Of a stretch of DNA of 64,000 nt, positions 18,104-28,314 are shown piece by piece (the stretch's first letter is position 1; the number at the start of each line of letters is the position of its first letter). The stretch covers positions 365,513 to 429,512 of the forward strand of contig NZ_JAEKEZ010000038.1 of NCBI RefSeq assembly GCF_016650815.1. Direction: 5' to 3'. Origin of the DNA: Pseudomonas sp. TH31. Its GTDB lineage: Bacteria > Pseudomonadota > Gammaproteobacteria > Pseudomonadales > Pseudomonadaceae. Below the pieces are notes generated by a model. That model did not search any database and had not been told where the DNA came from. It saw only the letters and a program-made list of their open reading frames with translations. Position numbers and translations under genes: made by a program.

Positions 18104-19007
18104 ATCAAACGGTCCCCGCAGGCATTGAATGATTCGATCAAGTGGTCGAGCCAGGCACGGACGGCCGGCATCACCCCGCGGCGATGAGGGTAGACCGCTT
18201 GCAGCCAGCCGCCAGGCATTGACCAGTCGGGGAGCAACTGGACCAGTGAGCCGTCCGCCAACTCGGACTCGCAATACATCATCGGCAAAATCGTGAAACC
18301 CTGGCCGGCGAGGGCGCAGGCCCTGCGTACGATAAAGTCGTCAATGCCCAGCCGTGCTTCCAGTGCCAGGTCGCAACTTTTGCCCTGTTGATCGAGCATG
18401 CGGATATGCACCATGCGGTCGGGTTCAAGGGCGCCGAGTACCGGCAGGCCCTTGAGGTCTTCCGGGTGATTGACCTCGCGGCCGTGCAGGAAGGCCGGGC
18501 TGGCGACCATGAGCGTCTGCGCCTGGCGCAGACGCCGGGTGACCAGCAGCGGATCTTCATCCCCCAGCTCGCGGACGCGCAGGGCGACATCAACACCTTC
18601 GGTGACCAGATCAACCCGGCGGTTGACCAGCATGACCTCCAGCTGGACCTGCGGATACTTCTCCAGAAAGTCGCTGATGACCGTCGGCAACATTTGATTG
18701 GCCAAACCCACCGGACAAGATACCCGCAACCGCCCCAGGGTTCGCTGGACATGCTGGCCACCGCTTCGTCGGCCATCTCGGCCTCCAGCAACATTGCCTG
18801 GCAGTGACGCAGGTAACGCTCGCCCACGGCTGTCAACTTCAGTTGCCGGGTGGTGCGCTGCAGCAGGCGCGCGCCCAGGCGTTCTTCCAGTTCGGCGATA
18901 CGCCGTGACAGCCGCGACTTGGGAATCCCCAGCAACCGGCCGGCCGCCGCGAAGCCGCCGGCTTCGACAACCTTGGCGAAATAGTAGAGGTCATTAAGGT
19001 CTTGCAT
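18100..19007 (-). CDS. LysR-family regulator, divergent to azoR (one-base frameshift)
   Basis: A LysR-type regulator of about 302 residues after repair. The N-terminal winged helix reads DLYYFAKVVEAGGFAAAGR with LGIPKSRLSRRIAELEERLG. The effector-binding domain follows, with LMVASPAFLHGREV. The frame breaks in a G-run (plus-strand CCCC at 18733-18736) after SSEPWG; one extra G restores RLRVSCPVGLANQMLP. The start ATG at 19007 faces azoR across 131 bp, the usual layout for a LysR regulator and its target. A role in quinone or azo-compound stress is inferred from that layout only. Confidence 0.85.
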
Positions 19008-19138
19008 GGGTTTGAGGCTCGACTGTTCTATCAGTGGGACGAACTATCGCATTGTTGCGGGCTAATCAGCTATTGGATTCATCTGTAGGATCACCTCCAT
19101 CAGATCGCCCGGTGGCGATCCTCACCTGGAGATCACTT

Positions 19139-19750
19139 ATGAAACTGTTGCATATCGATTCGAGCATTTTGGGTGACAATTCGGCTTCCCGTCAGCTGAG
19201 TGGTGAAGTGGTTAAAGCCTGGCAAGCCGCTGATGCTTCGGCCGTCGTGACTTACCGTGACCTGGCCGCCGATGCCATCAGCCATTTCTCTTCGACTACT
19301 TTGGTCGCTGCCGGCACGACCGCAGAACTGCGTAACGCCGCACAACAGCACGAAGCCGAACTGAGCGCCTCAACCCTGGCCGAGTTCCTCGCCGCAGATG
19401 CTGTGGTCATTGCCGCCCCGATGTACAACTTCACCATCCCGACCCAACTCAAGGCCTGGATCGACCGCATCGCCGTTGCCGGCCAGACATTCCGCTACAC
19501 CGAAGCCGGCCCTGAAGGCCTGTGCGGTGGCAAGAAAGTCGTGATCGTTTCGACCTCCGGCGGCATGCACGTTGGTCAGGCGACCGGTGTGGCTCACGAA
19601 GACTACTTGAAAGTGCTGTTCGGTTTCCTGGGCATCACCGACATCGAGTTCGTCCGCGCCCATGGCCTGGCCTACGGTGATGAAGTACGTACCAAAGCCA
19701 TGAGCGACGCGCACACGCAAATCAGCGAACAACTGTTTGCCGCTGCCTAA
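19139..19750 (+). CDS. azoR: FMN-dependent NADH:azo/quinone oxidoreductase AzoR
   Basis: A 203-residue flavodoxin-fold enzyme that reduces azo dyes and quinones by two-electron steps with NADH. Family marks are LHIDSSILGDNSASRQLS at the N-terminus (FMN phosphate loop), APMYNFTIPTQLKAWIDR and STSGGMH. GGAG precedes the ATG at 19139; the frame is open upstream to 19034 but without a comparable start. It is divergent from the LysR gene, its likely regulator, and followed by a strong hairpin. Confidence 0.93.
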   Translation: MKLLHIDSSILGDNSASRQLSGEVVKAWQAADASAVVTYRDLAADAISHFSSTTLVAAGTTAELRNAAQQHEAELSASTLAEFLAADAVVIAAPMYNFTIPTQLKAWIDRIAVAGQTFRYTEAGPEGLCGGKKVVIVSTSGGMHVGQATGVAHEDYLKVLFGFLGITDIEFVRAHGLAYGDEVRTKAMSDAHTQISEQLFAAA

Positions 19751-19816
19751 GATTCTTTCTTAAGGTTCTTTCGTAAGCATCGCGTAAAGAATACTAAACA
19801 GCTCGGGTATCCTCTG

Positions 19817-19865
19817 AAAAACTCTGTATTCTGATCATGGTAATGATCGGTTACAGAGTTTTTTT
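19817..19865 (+). terminator. Rho-independent terminator after azoR
   Basis: AAAAACTCTGTA pairs with TACAGAGTTTTT, enclosing a second small hairpin (GATCAT/ATGATC), and ends in seven T. It lies 67 bp after azoR. Confidence 0.8.
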
Positions 19866-20028
19866 GTTTTTAACGATTTTTCATGTTGTGGCCCAGGTTA
19901 TGCAGTCGAGGGTTAACGTCCCCGTTCTGCAACGACCTTGGTGGCCGCAAACACTGGCACAAGGCCGCGTACTCCGCCACTCGGAGCACTTCGGGCTTTT
20001 CAGTCAAGTAACAAGGGTGGGGCATCCC

Positions 20029-21066
20029 ATGGTGCGTCTCTGTGCAGCGTTACTGATTTGCGTGCTCGGCAGCCTGAATACAGTGCAAGCCAGGCCTGCG
20101 CCGAATCTATATTCGAGCGTCGGCTATCACGAGATGACGTTCCTCGATCCGCTGGATCTGCAACCGATGCGCGCCATCGCTTTTTACCCGTCCAGCGAAC
20201 TGGAGCACACCAGCAAACTGGAGGGCTATACCGTCGAGGCCGGTGCAGACACCAAAGTCGCCATCGGGCGCTTCCCGATGCTGATGCTGTCACATGGCAA
20301 CGTCGGCACCCCGCTGGCCTTGCACGACCTCGCCACTTCGCTGGCCCGCAAGGGTTTTGTGGTGGTGGCGGTGATCCATCCTGGCGACAATTCCAAAGAT
20401 CACAGCCGTCTCGGCACGCTGAGCAATCTCTACGGGCGGCCGCTGCAAATTTCCGAAGCCATTACCGCCACGTTGGGTGACCCGATGCTGGCGCCTTTTG
20501 TCGACGCCGATCAGGTGGGTGTTATCGGCTACTCGGCGGGCGGCGAAACCGCGTTGATCCTGTCCGGCGCTACACCGGACCTGGATCGGCTGCGGCGCTA
20601 TTGCCAGCAACGCCCGGATGACCGAGATGCCTGCAACACCAAGGGCGAGCTGATTGTCGACCGTGATGATTTGGTGCCAGTGGCCGACCCGCGCGTGCAT
20701 GCCTTGCTGCTGATGGCGCCGCTGAGTCTCAAGTTCGGCCGTCACACCCTGGCGGATGTGCACGTGCCAGTGCTGCTTTACAGCGGTGACGGCGACAAAC
20801 TGGTGGCTTTCGACAAGAACGCCGCCGCGCTGGCGCGCAAACTGCCGATCGCGCCGGACTTCAAGTTGCTGGCAGGCGCTGGTCACTTCGTGTTCATGGC
20901 GCCTTGCAACGAAGAACAGATTATCGCCATGCCGGCGTTGTGTACCGATGCCGATGGCGTTGATCGCGAAGACATTCACCGCAACCTGGTCTCCGAAGCC
21001 GGACGTTTCTTTTCACATGCCTTGGCCAAACCGACGCGGGCGGGGATGCAGACGGCTGATCAATAA
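20029..21066 (+). CDS. Secreted dienelactone hydrolase-like alpha/beta hydrolase
   Basis: A 345-residue alpha/beta hydrolase with a signal peptide (LCAALLICVLGSLNTVQA). The nucleophile elbow is GYSAGGE (serine near residue 165); an acid residue in SGDGDKLV and the histidine in GAGHFVFM complete a plausible triad. It resembles the predicted dienelactone hydrolase group (COG4188). The substrate is unknown. The frame is open from 19837, but that part overlaps the azoR terminator and lacks a signal peptide, so ATG 20029 is preferred. Four Cys in the C-terminal half could form disulfides in the periplasm. Confidence 0.8.
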   Translation: MVRLCAALLICVLGSLNTVQARPAPNLYSSVGYHEMTFLDPLDLQPMRAIAFYPSSELEHTSKLEGYTVEAGADTKVAIGRFPMLMLSHGNVGTPLALHDLATSLARKGFVVVAVIHPGDNSKDHSRLGTLSNLYGRPLQISEAITATLGDPMLAPFVDADQVGVIGYSAGGETALILSGATPDLDRLRRYCQQRPDDRDACNTKGELIVDRDDLVPVADPRVHALLLMAPLSLKFGRHTLADVHVPVLLYSGDGDKLVAFDKNAAALARKLPIAPDFKLLAGAGHFVFMAPCNEEQIIAMPALCTDADGVDREDIHRNLVSEAGRFFSHALAKPTRAGMQTADQ

Positions 21067-21080
21067 GGCTGACGCCATCC

Positions 21081-21152
21081 CCTGTAGGAGCAAGGCTTGC
21101 CCGCGATGGCGATCTCAAAGACGCCATCGCGGGCAAGCCTTGCTCCTACAGG
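21081..21152. repeat. REPIN (GGAGCAAGGCTTGCCCGCG class)
   Basis: CCTGTAGGAGCAAGGCTTGC and its exact inverted partner surround a ~20-bp loop between convergent genes. A second REP class, distinct from GCTGCCGAAGGC. Confidence 0.9.
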
Positions 21153-21162
21153 ATCGCGTGTG

Positions 21163-22350
21163 TCAGGCCAATGCGCGGCGTTTCAGTAGCAGCGTCAAAC
21201 CGAGCCCGGTCACTGACAACAACGCCGCACTGAAGAAAATCCACGAATACCCCAGATTCAACGCCACTGCGCCCATCAACGGTCCGGCAATCGCCAGCGC
21301 CAGGTCAAAAAACACTGCATAAGCACTCAGTCCCGCGCCGCGACTGGAGTTCGGCACCTGTTTGATCGCCTCGACGCCCAGTGCCGGATACACCAGCGAC
21401 AAACCAAACCCGGTCAACCCGGCGCCGATCAACGCGTAAGCGGTGGATGGTGCCATCCAAAGCATGACCAGCCCGACGGTTTCGATGGTCATGCAGGCAA
21501 TGGCCGAGGTGAAACCGCCGAAACGGCTGATGGCCGAGATGAACAACAGTCGCGACAGAATGAAACAGACCCCGAACACCGTCAGGCAATACGCGGCGCC
21601 GGTCCAGCCACGGTTTAAGTAATACAAGGTAATGAAAGTGGTCAGGGTCCCGTAGCCGACGGACGCCAGGCTCAGGCTCGCCCCGAACGGGGCGATGCGC
21701 CCGAACACCGCCCAGAACGGCAAACGTTCGCCGCGAATTACCGGCACCGACGGCTTGTTGCGGATCAGCAACAGCGCCCCCAAGGCCAGCGTCGACAGGA
21801 CAATCCCGAGGCTGGCGAACCCATACTCGGCAACCATCACCACCCCCAGCGGCGCACCAATGGCAATGGCGCCGTAGGACGCGATACCGTTCCAGGAAAT
21901 CGAACGCGCCGTGTGCTCGGCGCCGACCTGGCCCATGCACCAACTGATGGTACCGACGCCGATCAAGCCTTGGGCGATCCCCAACAGCAGCCGGCCGGCG
22001 ATCAGGATCAGCAGACTCAGCAGCGGGACGCTTTGCAGCAGCGTTGAAATCAACGTCAGCACGCCACTCAACACAATCCCCGACAAGCCGTAAACAATCG
22101 CCCGCTTGGTGCCGATGTTGTCCGACATCCGTCCGGCCATGGGGCGGCTGAGCAGGGTGGCCAGGTACTGGCAGCCAATGGTCAGGCCCGCGATGATCGC
22201 GCTGAAACCCAGCTGTTCATGGACATACCCCGGCAATACCGCAATCGGCAGGCCGATGCAGAGGAAGGCAATAAAGGTATAGAAGACAATGGAGACGATC
22301 TGCAGGGTGATCGCCATGGAGCTTTGCGGGGGCAGCTGCTGCGCAGACAT
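21163..22350 (-). CDS. MFS transporter, YhhS-like
   Basis: A 395-residue permease with twelve predicted membrane helices. Motif A-like sequence SRPMAGRMSDNIGTKRAIV follows helix 2. The sequence resembles the YhhS/UPF0226 group of major facilitator exporters. The substrate cannot be inferred. The ATG at 22350 starts MSAQQLPPQSS. It converges with the hydrolase gene across a REPIN and diverges from nothing close on its 5' side, where a second REPIN and an IS110 relic lie. Confidence 0.88.
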   Translation of the reverse strand: MSAQQLPPQSSMAITLQIVSIVFYTFIAFLCIGLPIAVLPGYVHEQLGFSAIIAGLTIGCQYLATLLSRPMAGRMSDNIGTKRAIVYGLSGIVLSGVLTLISTLLQSVPLLSLLILIAGRLLLGIAQGLIGVGTISWCMGQVGAEHTARSISWNGIASYGAIAIGAPLGVVMVAEYGFASLGIVLSTLALGALLLIRNKPSVPVIRGERLPFWAVFGRIAPFGASLSLASVGYGTLTTFITLYYLNRGWTGAAYCLTVFGVCFILSRLLFISAISRFGGFTSAIACMTIETVGLVMLWMAPSTAYALIGAGLTGFGLSLVYPALGVEAIKQVPNSSRGAGLSAYAVFFDLALAIAGPLMGAVALNLGYSWIFFSAALLSVTGLGLTLLLKRRALA

Positions 22351-22428
22351 GAGGGCTCGTTCGCGGGCGGCGGTAGGAGAACTGCATCATGGCTTGGGTC
22401 GGAAATAAAAGGAAGCAGGCTAACTATA

Positions 22429-22499
22429 AGATCAAAAGATCGCAGCCTTCGGCAGCTCCTACAGGGGTATGCATTCCATTGTAGGAGTTGCCGAAGGCT
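22429..22499. repeat. REPIN interrupted by IS110-derived sequence
   Basis: The left arm is complete (AAAAGATCGCAGCCTTCGGC). The right arm starts GTAGGAGTTGCCGAAGGCT but stops where a normal copy would continue GCGATCTTTT; from 22499 on the sequence is the IS110 relic. Confidence 0.85.
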
Positions 22500-22562
22500 C
22501 GGGCCATGCAGGTGGAAACTGTGTTTGCCGATGTCGATACCGAGAAGCGTCATCGTGTTCAT
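22500..22562 (-). pseudogene. IS110-family transposase remnant (first ~21 codons)
   Basis: Reading from the ATG at 22562 with GGAGG upstream, the protein begins MNTMTLLGIDIGKHSFHLHG, the characteristic IS110 transposase N-terminus with the first catalytic aspartate in GIDIGK. It then passes straight into REP sequence. The rest of the element is absent. Either a deletion joined the REP to codon 21, or the REPIN was placed into an older relic. Some IS110-type elements of pseudomonads are known to insert in REP sequences, which fits the location. Confidence 0.8.
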
Positions 22563-22588
22563 GAGAGATCCTCCGCCGAAAACGAGAA

Positions 22589-22618
22589 AAGCCCTGCAAG
22601 CGTAATCCTGCAGGGCTT
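22589..22618. terminator. Hairpin between the IS110 relic and ybiT
   Basis: AAGCCCTGCA and TGCAGGGCTT pair perfectly around AGCGTAATCC. The poly-T tail is weak in both directions. Confidence 0.6.
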
Positions 22619-22641
22619 CTCGGTCAGGCTGACCATCTCAT

Positions 22642-22670
22642 TAAGCCCCGCCACCAGGACAGGGCTTTTA
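22642..22670 (-). terminator. Probable ybiT terminator
   Basis: On the minus strand AAAAGCCCTGTCC...GGGGCTT forms a stem 16 bases after the ybiT stop. The T run is short. Confidence 0.55.
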
Positions 22671-22685
22671 GTTTTCAGCCGCTAC

Positions 22686-24274
22686 TTAGAACACGACGCC
22701 CTGACTACGCAGGTAATCGTCATAGGTGCCGCTAAAGTCGATCACGCCACTAGGGCTCAATTCGATAATGCGGGTGGCCAGGGACGATACGAACTCACGG
22801 TCGTGGCTGACGAAGATCAGCGTGCCCGGGTAGTTCTCCAGCGCCAGGTTCAGCGCCTCGATGGATTCCATGTCCAAGTGGTTGGTCGGTTCGTCCATGA
22901 TCAGCACGTTCGGCTTCTGCAGGATCAGCTTGCCGAACAGCATGCGACCTTGCTCACCACCGGAGATGACCTTGACCGACTTCAGAATCTCGTCGTTGGA
23001 GAACAGCATCCGGCCGAGGGTGCCACGAACGATTTGCTCGCCGCCCTGGGTCCATTGGCCCATCCAGTCGAACAGGTTGCAGTCTTCTTCGAAGTCGTGC
23101 GCGTGGTCCTGGGCGTAGTAGCCCAGTTCGGCGGCGTCGGTCCACTTCACGGTGCCGGCATCCGGGGTCAGTTCATTGACCAGGGTGCGCAGCAGGGTGG
23201 TTTTACCGATACCGTTCGGGCCGATGATCGCCACGCGCTCGCCAGCTTCAACGACGAAGCTGAAATCCTTGAACAGCGGCTTGCCGTCGAAGCCTTTGGC
23301 CATGCGCTCGACGATGACCGCCTGACGGTGCAGCTTCTTGGTTTGTTCGAAACGGATGAACGGGCTCACACGGCTCGAAGGCTTGACCTCGGCCAGTTGG
23401 ATCTTGTCGATCGCCTTGGCGCGGGAGGTCGCTTGCTTGGCTTTCGAGGCGTTGGCCGAGAAGCGGCTGACGAACGATTGCAGCTCGGAAATCTGCGCTT
23501 TCTTCTTGGCGTTGTCCGACAGCAGCTGCTCGCGGGACTGGGTCGCCACGGTCATGTATTCGTCGTAGTTGCCCGGGAACAGGCGCAGCTCGCCGTAGTC
23601 CAGGTCAGCCATGTGGGTGCACACGCTGTTCAGGAAGTGACGGTCGTGAGAGATGATGATCATCAGGCTGGAGCGCTGGGTCAGAATGTTTTCCAGCCAA
23701 CGGATGGTGTTGATGTCCAAGTGGTTGGTCGGTTCGTCGAGCAACAGCACTTCAGGATCGGAGAACAGTGCCTGAGCCAGCAATACGCGCAGTTTCCAGC
23801 CTGGGGACACTTCGCTCATCGGGCCGAAGTGCTGCTCGATGCCGATACCCAGGCCCAGCAACAGTTCACCGGCCCGGATTCGGCGGTGTAGCCGTCCATT
23901 TCGGCGAACTCGGTTTCCAGCTCGGCCACAGCCATGCCGTCTTCTTCGGTCATTTCCGGCAGCGAGTAGATGCGATCGCGCTCGGCCTTGACCTTCCACA
24001 ACTCTTCGTGACCCATGATCACGGTGTCGATCACGGTGAATTCTTCGTAGGCGAACTGGTCCTGGCGCAATTTACCCAGACGCACGTTCGGCTCGAGCAT
24101 GACCTGGCCGCCGGACGGCTCGAGATCGTCACCGAGGATTTTCATGAAGGTCGACTTGCCGCAACCGTTGGCGCCGATCAGGCCGTAGCGGTTACCCGCT
24201 GCGAATTTGACCGAAACGTTCTCGAATAACGGCTTGGCGCCGAACTGCATCGTGATGTTAGCTGTAGAAATCAA
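22686..24274 (-). CDS. ybiT: ABC-F ATPase YbiT (one-base frameshift)
   Basis: A soluble ABC-F protein of about 530 residues that acts on ribosomes. It has two ATPase domains. The first has Walker A GANGCGKST and the unusual signature region PMSEVSPGWKLRVLLAQ seen in YbiT. The second has GPNGIGKTT and SGGEQGRMLFGKL. Both have LLDEPTNHLD or IMDEPTNHLD. A charged linker lies between them. The start is TTG at 24274, placing the N-terminus at ISTANITMQFGAKPLFENV with AGGAAAA upstream. The frame breaks at about 23874-23877; one added base restores AESRAGELLLGLGIG. Loss of this gene is unlikely in a healthy isolate, so the break is probably an error. The 480-bp gap to lpxO holds only promoter-like sequence that I could not resolve. 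Confidence 0.9.
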
Positions 24275-24757
24275 AGGTTTTTCCTGCGAAGCATTCAGAG
24301 TAGCTAAGGGTGCGGCAGTACCGATTCAGTACCCGGTTCCGGTATTCAAACCACGGGAAATGCATCCCGGTCAGAAGCGGAAGGTCCATCTGGCAATAAG
24401 TGGACAGCAGCAATGGAGCGCTTGGCCCGAGTCGAAGTGCGCTGAGGCGGGATTCATTCCCGTCATCAACCAAGGGGGGCGCGTAATGTTTGGCGGCGAT
24501 TGTACTGGTCTGGCTCTTTAAACGATAGGGCGTTGAGGCCGTACGGGTACTTTGGCTGCATCAGCGGACAGATTTTCACATCTGGATGCTAACTATTTGT
24601 TACAAGCCGTGGCTAAAATGCCATCTATCAACCCATGCCAATGACGGCAAGGGCTCAAGGACGTGCCACAGGGACCGCTGTTTCGTATTCAGACACTGTG
24701 CCAGACCGCTTGGCCGGCAAGGCGCAGATTGCTCACTTTTGACGTGTGACGATTGCC

Positions 24758-25657
24758 GTGAAAATCATCATTGCCGCTATATATGTTGTCTCCATCGCGT
24801 ATGTTCATTTGCGCGGTCGCGTGCGCCACAGGCTGGGCCGCCAACTGAGCGACCACTCGACCTTTCTGGCGCCGATCAATTGCTTCCTTTATCTGTTTTC
24901 CAAAATCCCCAGCAAGCCGTACCTCAACCCGGCGGACTTTCCGGACCTGAGCCCGTTGCAGGCGAACTGGGAAGTAATCCGCGCCGAAGGCCAAAACCTG
25001 CTCAAGGCCGGGGAGATCAAGCGCTCGAACCAATACGACGACGTCGGTTTCAACTCGTTCTTCAAAAGCGGCTGGAAGCGTTTCTACCTGAAGTGGTACG
25101 GCGACAGCCATCCTTCGGCGCAAAAGCTCTGCCCGCGCACCACCGAACTGGTGCAAAGCATCGGCTCGATCAAGGCTGCGATGTTCGCCGAACTTCCACC
25201 AGGTTCCAAACTGGTGCGCCACCGCGATCCGTATGCCGGTTCCTACCGTTATCACCTGGGCCTGGACACACCGAATGATGCCGGTTGCTACATCAACGTC
25301 GATGGCCAGAACTACCACTGGCGTAATGGGGAGGCGGTGATGTTCGACGAAACGTTCATTCACTACGCCGAAAACACCACAGACCAGAACCGCGTCATCC
25401 TGTTCTGCGACGTCGAACGGCCGATGAAGTACCGCTGGGCGGCGGCGCTTAACGGCTGGTTCAGTCGTAATGTCATGGCCGCGGCGGGCGCGCCGAACGA
25501 TGCGGGTGACAAGACGGGGGCGATCAACCGCTTGTTTACCAAAATCTACAAGGTTCGTTTGCGGGGCAAGGAGCTGAAAAAGCAAAACCGCACGCGTTAC
25601 TACCTTGAGAAATGGGCGATTTTTGGTGGGTTGTTGGCGGTTTTCGTTCTGATCTGA
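24758..25657 (+). CDS. lpxO: LpxO-type lipid A 2-hydroxylase
   Basis: A 299-residue Fe(II)/2-oxoglutarate dioxygenase of the aspartyl/asparaginyl beta-hydroxylase family. LpxO hydroxylates a secondary acyl chain of lipid A. An N-terminal membrane anchor (KIIIAAIYVVSIAYVHLRGR) precedes the catalytic domain. Metal and cofactor residues are visible in LVRHRDPYAGSYRYHLGL (HxD) and FIHYAENTTDQNRVILF (distal His and Arg). A hydrophobic C-terminal segment closes the protein. The start is most likely GTG at 24758, giving the usual N-terminus; a GTG at 24746 is also in frame. Confidence 0.88.
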   Translation: MKIIIAAIYVVSIAYVHLRGRVRHRLGRQLSDHSTFLAPINCFLYLFSKIPSKPYLNPADFPDLSPLQANWEVIRAEGQNLLKAGEIKRSNQYDDVGFNSFFKSGWKRFYLKWYGDSHPSAQKLCPRTTELVQSIGSIKAAMFAELPPGSKLVRHRDPYAGSYRYHLGLDTPNDAGCYINVDGQNYHWRNGEAVMFDETFIHYAENTTDQNRVILFCDVERPMKYRWAAALNGWFSRNVMAAAGAPNDAGDKTGAINRLFTKIYKVRLRGKELKKQNRTRYYLEKWAIFGGLLAVFVLI

Positions 25658-25680
25658 GTTGTGCAGCGGGGCTGCTGGCT

Positions 25681-25746
25681 TCGCGGGCAAGCCTCGCTCC
25701 TACGGGGCCCGCAAACCCCCTGTAGGAGCGAGGCTTGCCCGCGAAG
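25681..25746. repeat. REPIN (GGAGCGAGGCTTGCCCGCG class)
   Basis: TCGCGGGCAAGCCTCGCTCC and its inverted partner flank a short loop between the convergent lpxO and ligD genes. Confidence 0.9.
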
Positions 25747-25770
25747 AGGCCATAACATTGACCGCACCTC

Positions 25771-28279
25771 TTACGGTTTCTTGCTGCCCAACTGCTTCCA
25801 CATCTTCGCCGTAATCCTCTGCCGATGGGCATACCCCGCCCACGGATCACCTTTGAACCCCTCCAACCGCTCCAGCAAATTAGCCACGGTCCATTCCTGC
25901 GAACCGTGCAGGCTCGTCAACTCATCCCGCGCAATCGGCACCGACACCGGCAACCCTGGCCGCGCCCGAACCGAATACGCCGCCACCGTGCTGGCGCCTC
26001 GGGTATTGCGCAGGTAATCGACGAAGATCTTGCCGACCCGGTTTTTCGGGCCCATGGTCGCGGTGATCCGCTCCGGCAGTTGCTGCGCCATGAACTGGGC
26101 AATGGCTTTGGCGAAAGCCTTGACCGTCTCCCAGTCATCCTTGCGTGCCAGCGGCACGACAATGTGCATGCCTTTGCCGCCACTGGTTTTCAGAAATGCC
26201 TCCAGCCCCAGCTCATCGAGCACCGACAGGGTCAACTGAGTTGCTTCGACCATGCTTTTCCATGGCAACGCCGGGTCGGGGTCAAGGTCGAGAATAAACA
26301 GGTCCGGGGTTTCGATCCGGTCAGTGGTGGCGCCCCAGGTATGCAACTCGATTGCACCCATTTGCGCGGCCCCAATCAGTGCCGCGGTGCTGTCAATTTC
26401 CATCAGCCGCGCGTGGCCCGGGTCAAGTTCCGGATCCAGATGCCTGATGTTGGGAATGGCCAGGCGTTCAGCGTGTTTCTGGAAGAACTGTTCACCGCCA
26501 ACACCTTCCGGCGCCCGCAACAGGGACACCGGCCGATTGCGCAGGAACGGCAAAATCCAGTCGCTGATGCGCTCGTAGAACTGCACCAGTTCCAGTTTCC
26601 GGGTGCCGCTGTCCTTGTCGATCACACGGTCGGGGTGAGTGATCTTGACCCCGGCGACGCTGCTGTCCGCGCTACGGGTTTTCTTTTCGCTGGCGGGTTT
26701 GCTCGCCTTTGGGGATTGTGGCTGCTCACGAACAATCTCTGTCGCCGGTTTATCAGTACGCATGGCAATGAAAGCGGCCTGGCGTACCGCACCTTCGCGA
26801 GTCCACTCGGCAAATTCGGCTTCGCATACCAGCGTCGGCTCGACCCAGTGAACGCCCCAGGCCTGAGCGGCGGTCAATGATTTACCCAACGGTGAAGTTT
26901 TACGTTCGATCTTCTGCAGTTGCCCATGAAACAGCTTCAGGTTGGCCTGATTGAATCCGGTACCGACACGTCCGGCGTAAACCAGCTCTTTATCGTCGTA
27001 AACGCCCAGCAGCAAAGCCCCGAAACCACTGCGCGAACCCTGTGGTTGCGTATAGCCAATGATCACAAATCCCTGGCGCAAACGGCATTTGAGTTTGATC
27101 CAGTCCGGGCTGCGCCTCGACACATAAGGGCTGCCGGCGCGTTTGCCGATGACGCCTTCCAGCGACAACGCACAGGCGCTTTCGACGATGTCTTGAGGGT
27201 TCGCCGTGAAGGCCTCGGAGAAGCGCACGATCTGCCGAGACTTGCGCCCAAGGGCTTTTTGCAGCGCGGCACGACGATCTTCCACCGGTAGCTCGCGTTG
27301 ATCGGCATCGTGGAGGAACGGCGCGTCGAACACGAAATAAATGATGTCCACGGAGCGGCCGATCTCAAAGGCATTTTGCAGCCCCTGGAAGTCCGGAAAA
27401 CCGTTGTCGTTCAGCACCACCACTTCGCCATCGAGCCAACTGCCGTCGAGCTTCATCTCGGCCAAAGCCTTGGCTTGCAACGGCAGTTTTGCGGTCCAGT
27501 CGTGGCCATTGCGGGTCAGCAGCCGCACTTGGCCGTTGTCGATGCGGGCGAGAATTCGATAGCCGTCGAACTTGATTTCATAGCGCCAGTCACCGGCCGG
27601 GACCTTGTCCACCAGCGTGGCCAGCTGTGGGGCGAGTTGCTCGGGAAGCGCGGTCGGTTCGGGCTTGACTGCTTTGGGTTTTTTTACGGTTTTCCTGGTG
27701 GTTTTGTCGCCGATGGTGGCATCACTCAACACGCTTTTTGGCAACTCGGCGACCACATCAAACTCACTGGCCGGGCGCGCCTGCTGGTCCCGCTCCTTGA
27801 TCAGCAGCCATTGCTCCTTGTCGCCGCTGCCGCGCAGGTGAGTGCGCACCAGCGTCCAGTCACCGGAGAGTTTTTCGCCTATCAAGGTGAATTTGAGTTT
27901 ACCGGCCTTGTAGGTTTCTTGCGGGTCGCCAATCGGTTGCCAGACGCCATGGTCCCAGACAATCACATCCCCGGCGCCGTACTGCCCTCGGGAATACGGC
28001 CCTCGAAGGTGCCGTAGCTGATGGGATGGTCTTCGACGTGCACTGCCAGGCGCTTTTGCGTTGGGTCGAGGCTTGGGCCTTTGGGTACCGCCCAGCTCTT
28101 CAGAGTACCGTCGAGCTCCAGGCGAAAATCGTAATGCAGGTTACGCGCATCGTGTTTCTGGATCACGAAACGCAGGGCCGAGGGTGCTTTTTGCCGCGCT
28201 TGGCAGGCGCTGATTCGGGCGGCTCCGAGCTGATCTCGACGTTACGTTTGCGCGTGTATTCACTCACCGATTTAGCCAT
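25771..28279 (-). CDS. ligD: Multifunctional DNA ligase D (two one-base frameshifts)
   Basis: LigD carries out bacterial non-homologous end joining with Ku. The order is the Pseudomonas type: 3'-phosphoesterase (about 1-190, with RNLHYDFRLELDG), ATP-dependent ligase (about 200-520, nucleophile lysine in YEIKFDGYRIL) and primase-polymerase (about 540-836, with LFILDLDPDP and KTSGGKGMHI). Two single-base losses are seen: near 28185, where one G restores KKAPSALRFV, and near 27985, where one G restores PEGQYGAGDVIVWD. Repaired length is about 836 residues, normal for the family. The gene lies just downstream of ku on the same strand, 35 bp apart, suggesting one transcript. Confidence 0.9.
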
Positions 28280-28314
28280 GGCGGACTACCCTGTGCTGCG
28301 AGTGTCGCGGGCCG

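Noticed and set aside
19837..20028. N-terminal extension of the secreted hydrolase
   Set aside because: It overlaps the azoR terminator and lacks a signal peptide; the ATG at 20029 gives one directly.
22488..23891. 467-codon plus-strand frame
   Set aside because: Antisense to ybiT.
24275..24757. Possible small RNA or riboswitch between ybiT and lpxO
   Set aside because: No convincing stem set, terminator or conserved motif was seen; the space is probably two promoters.
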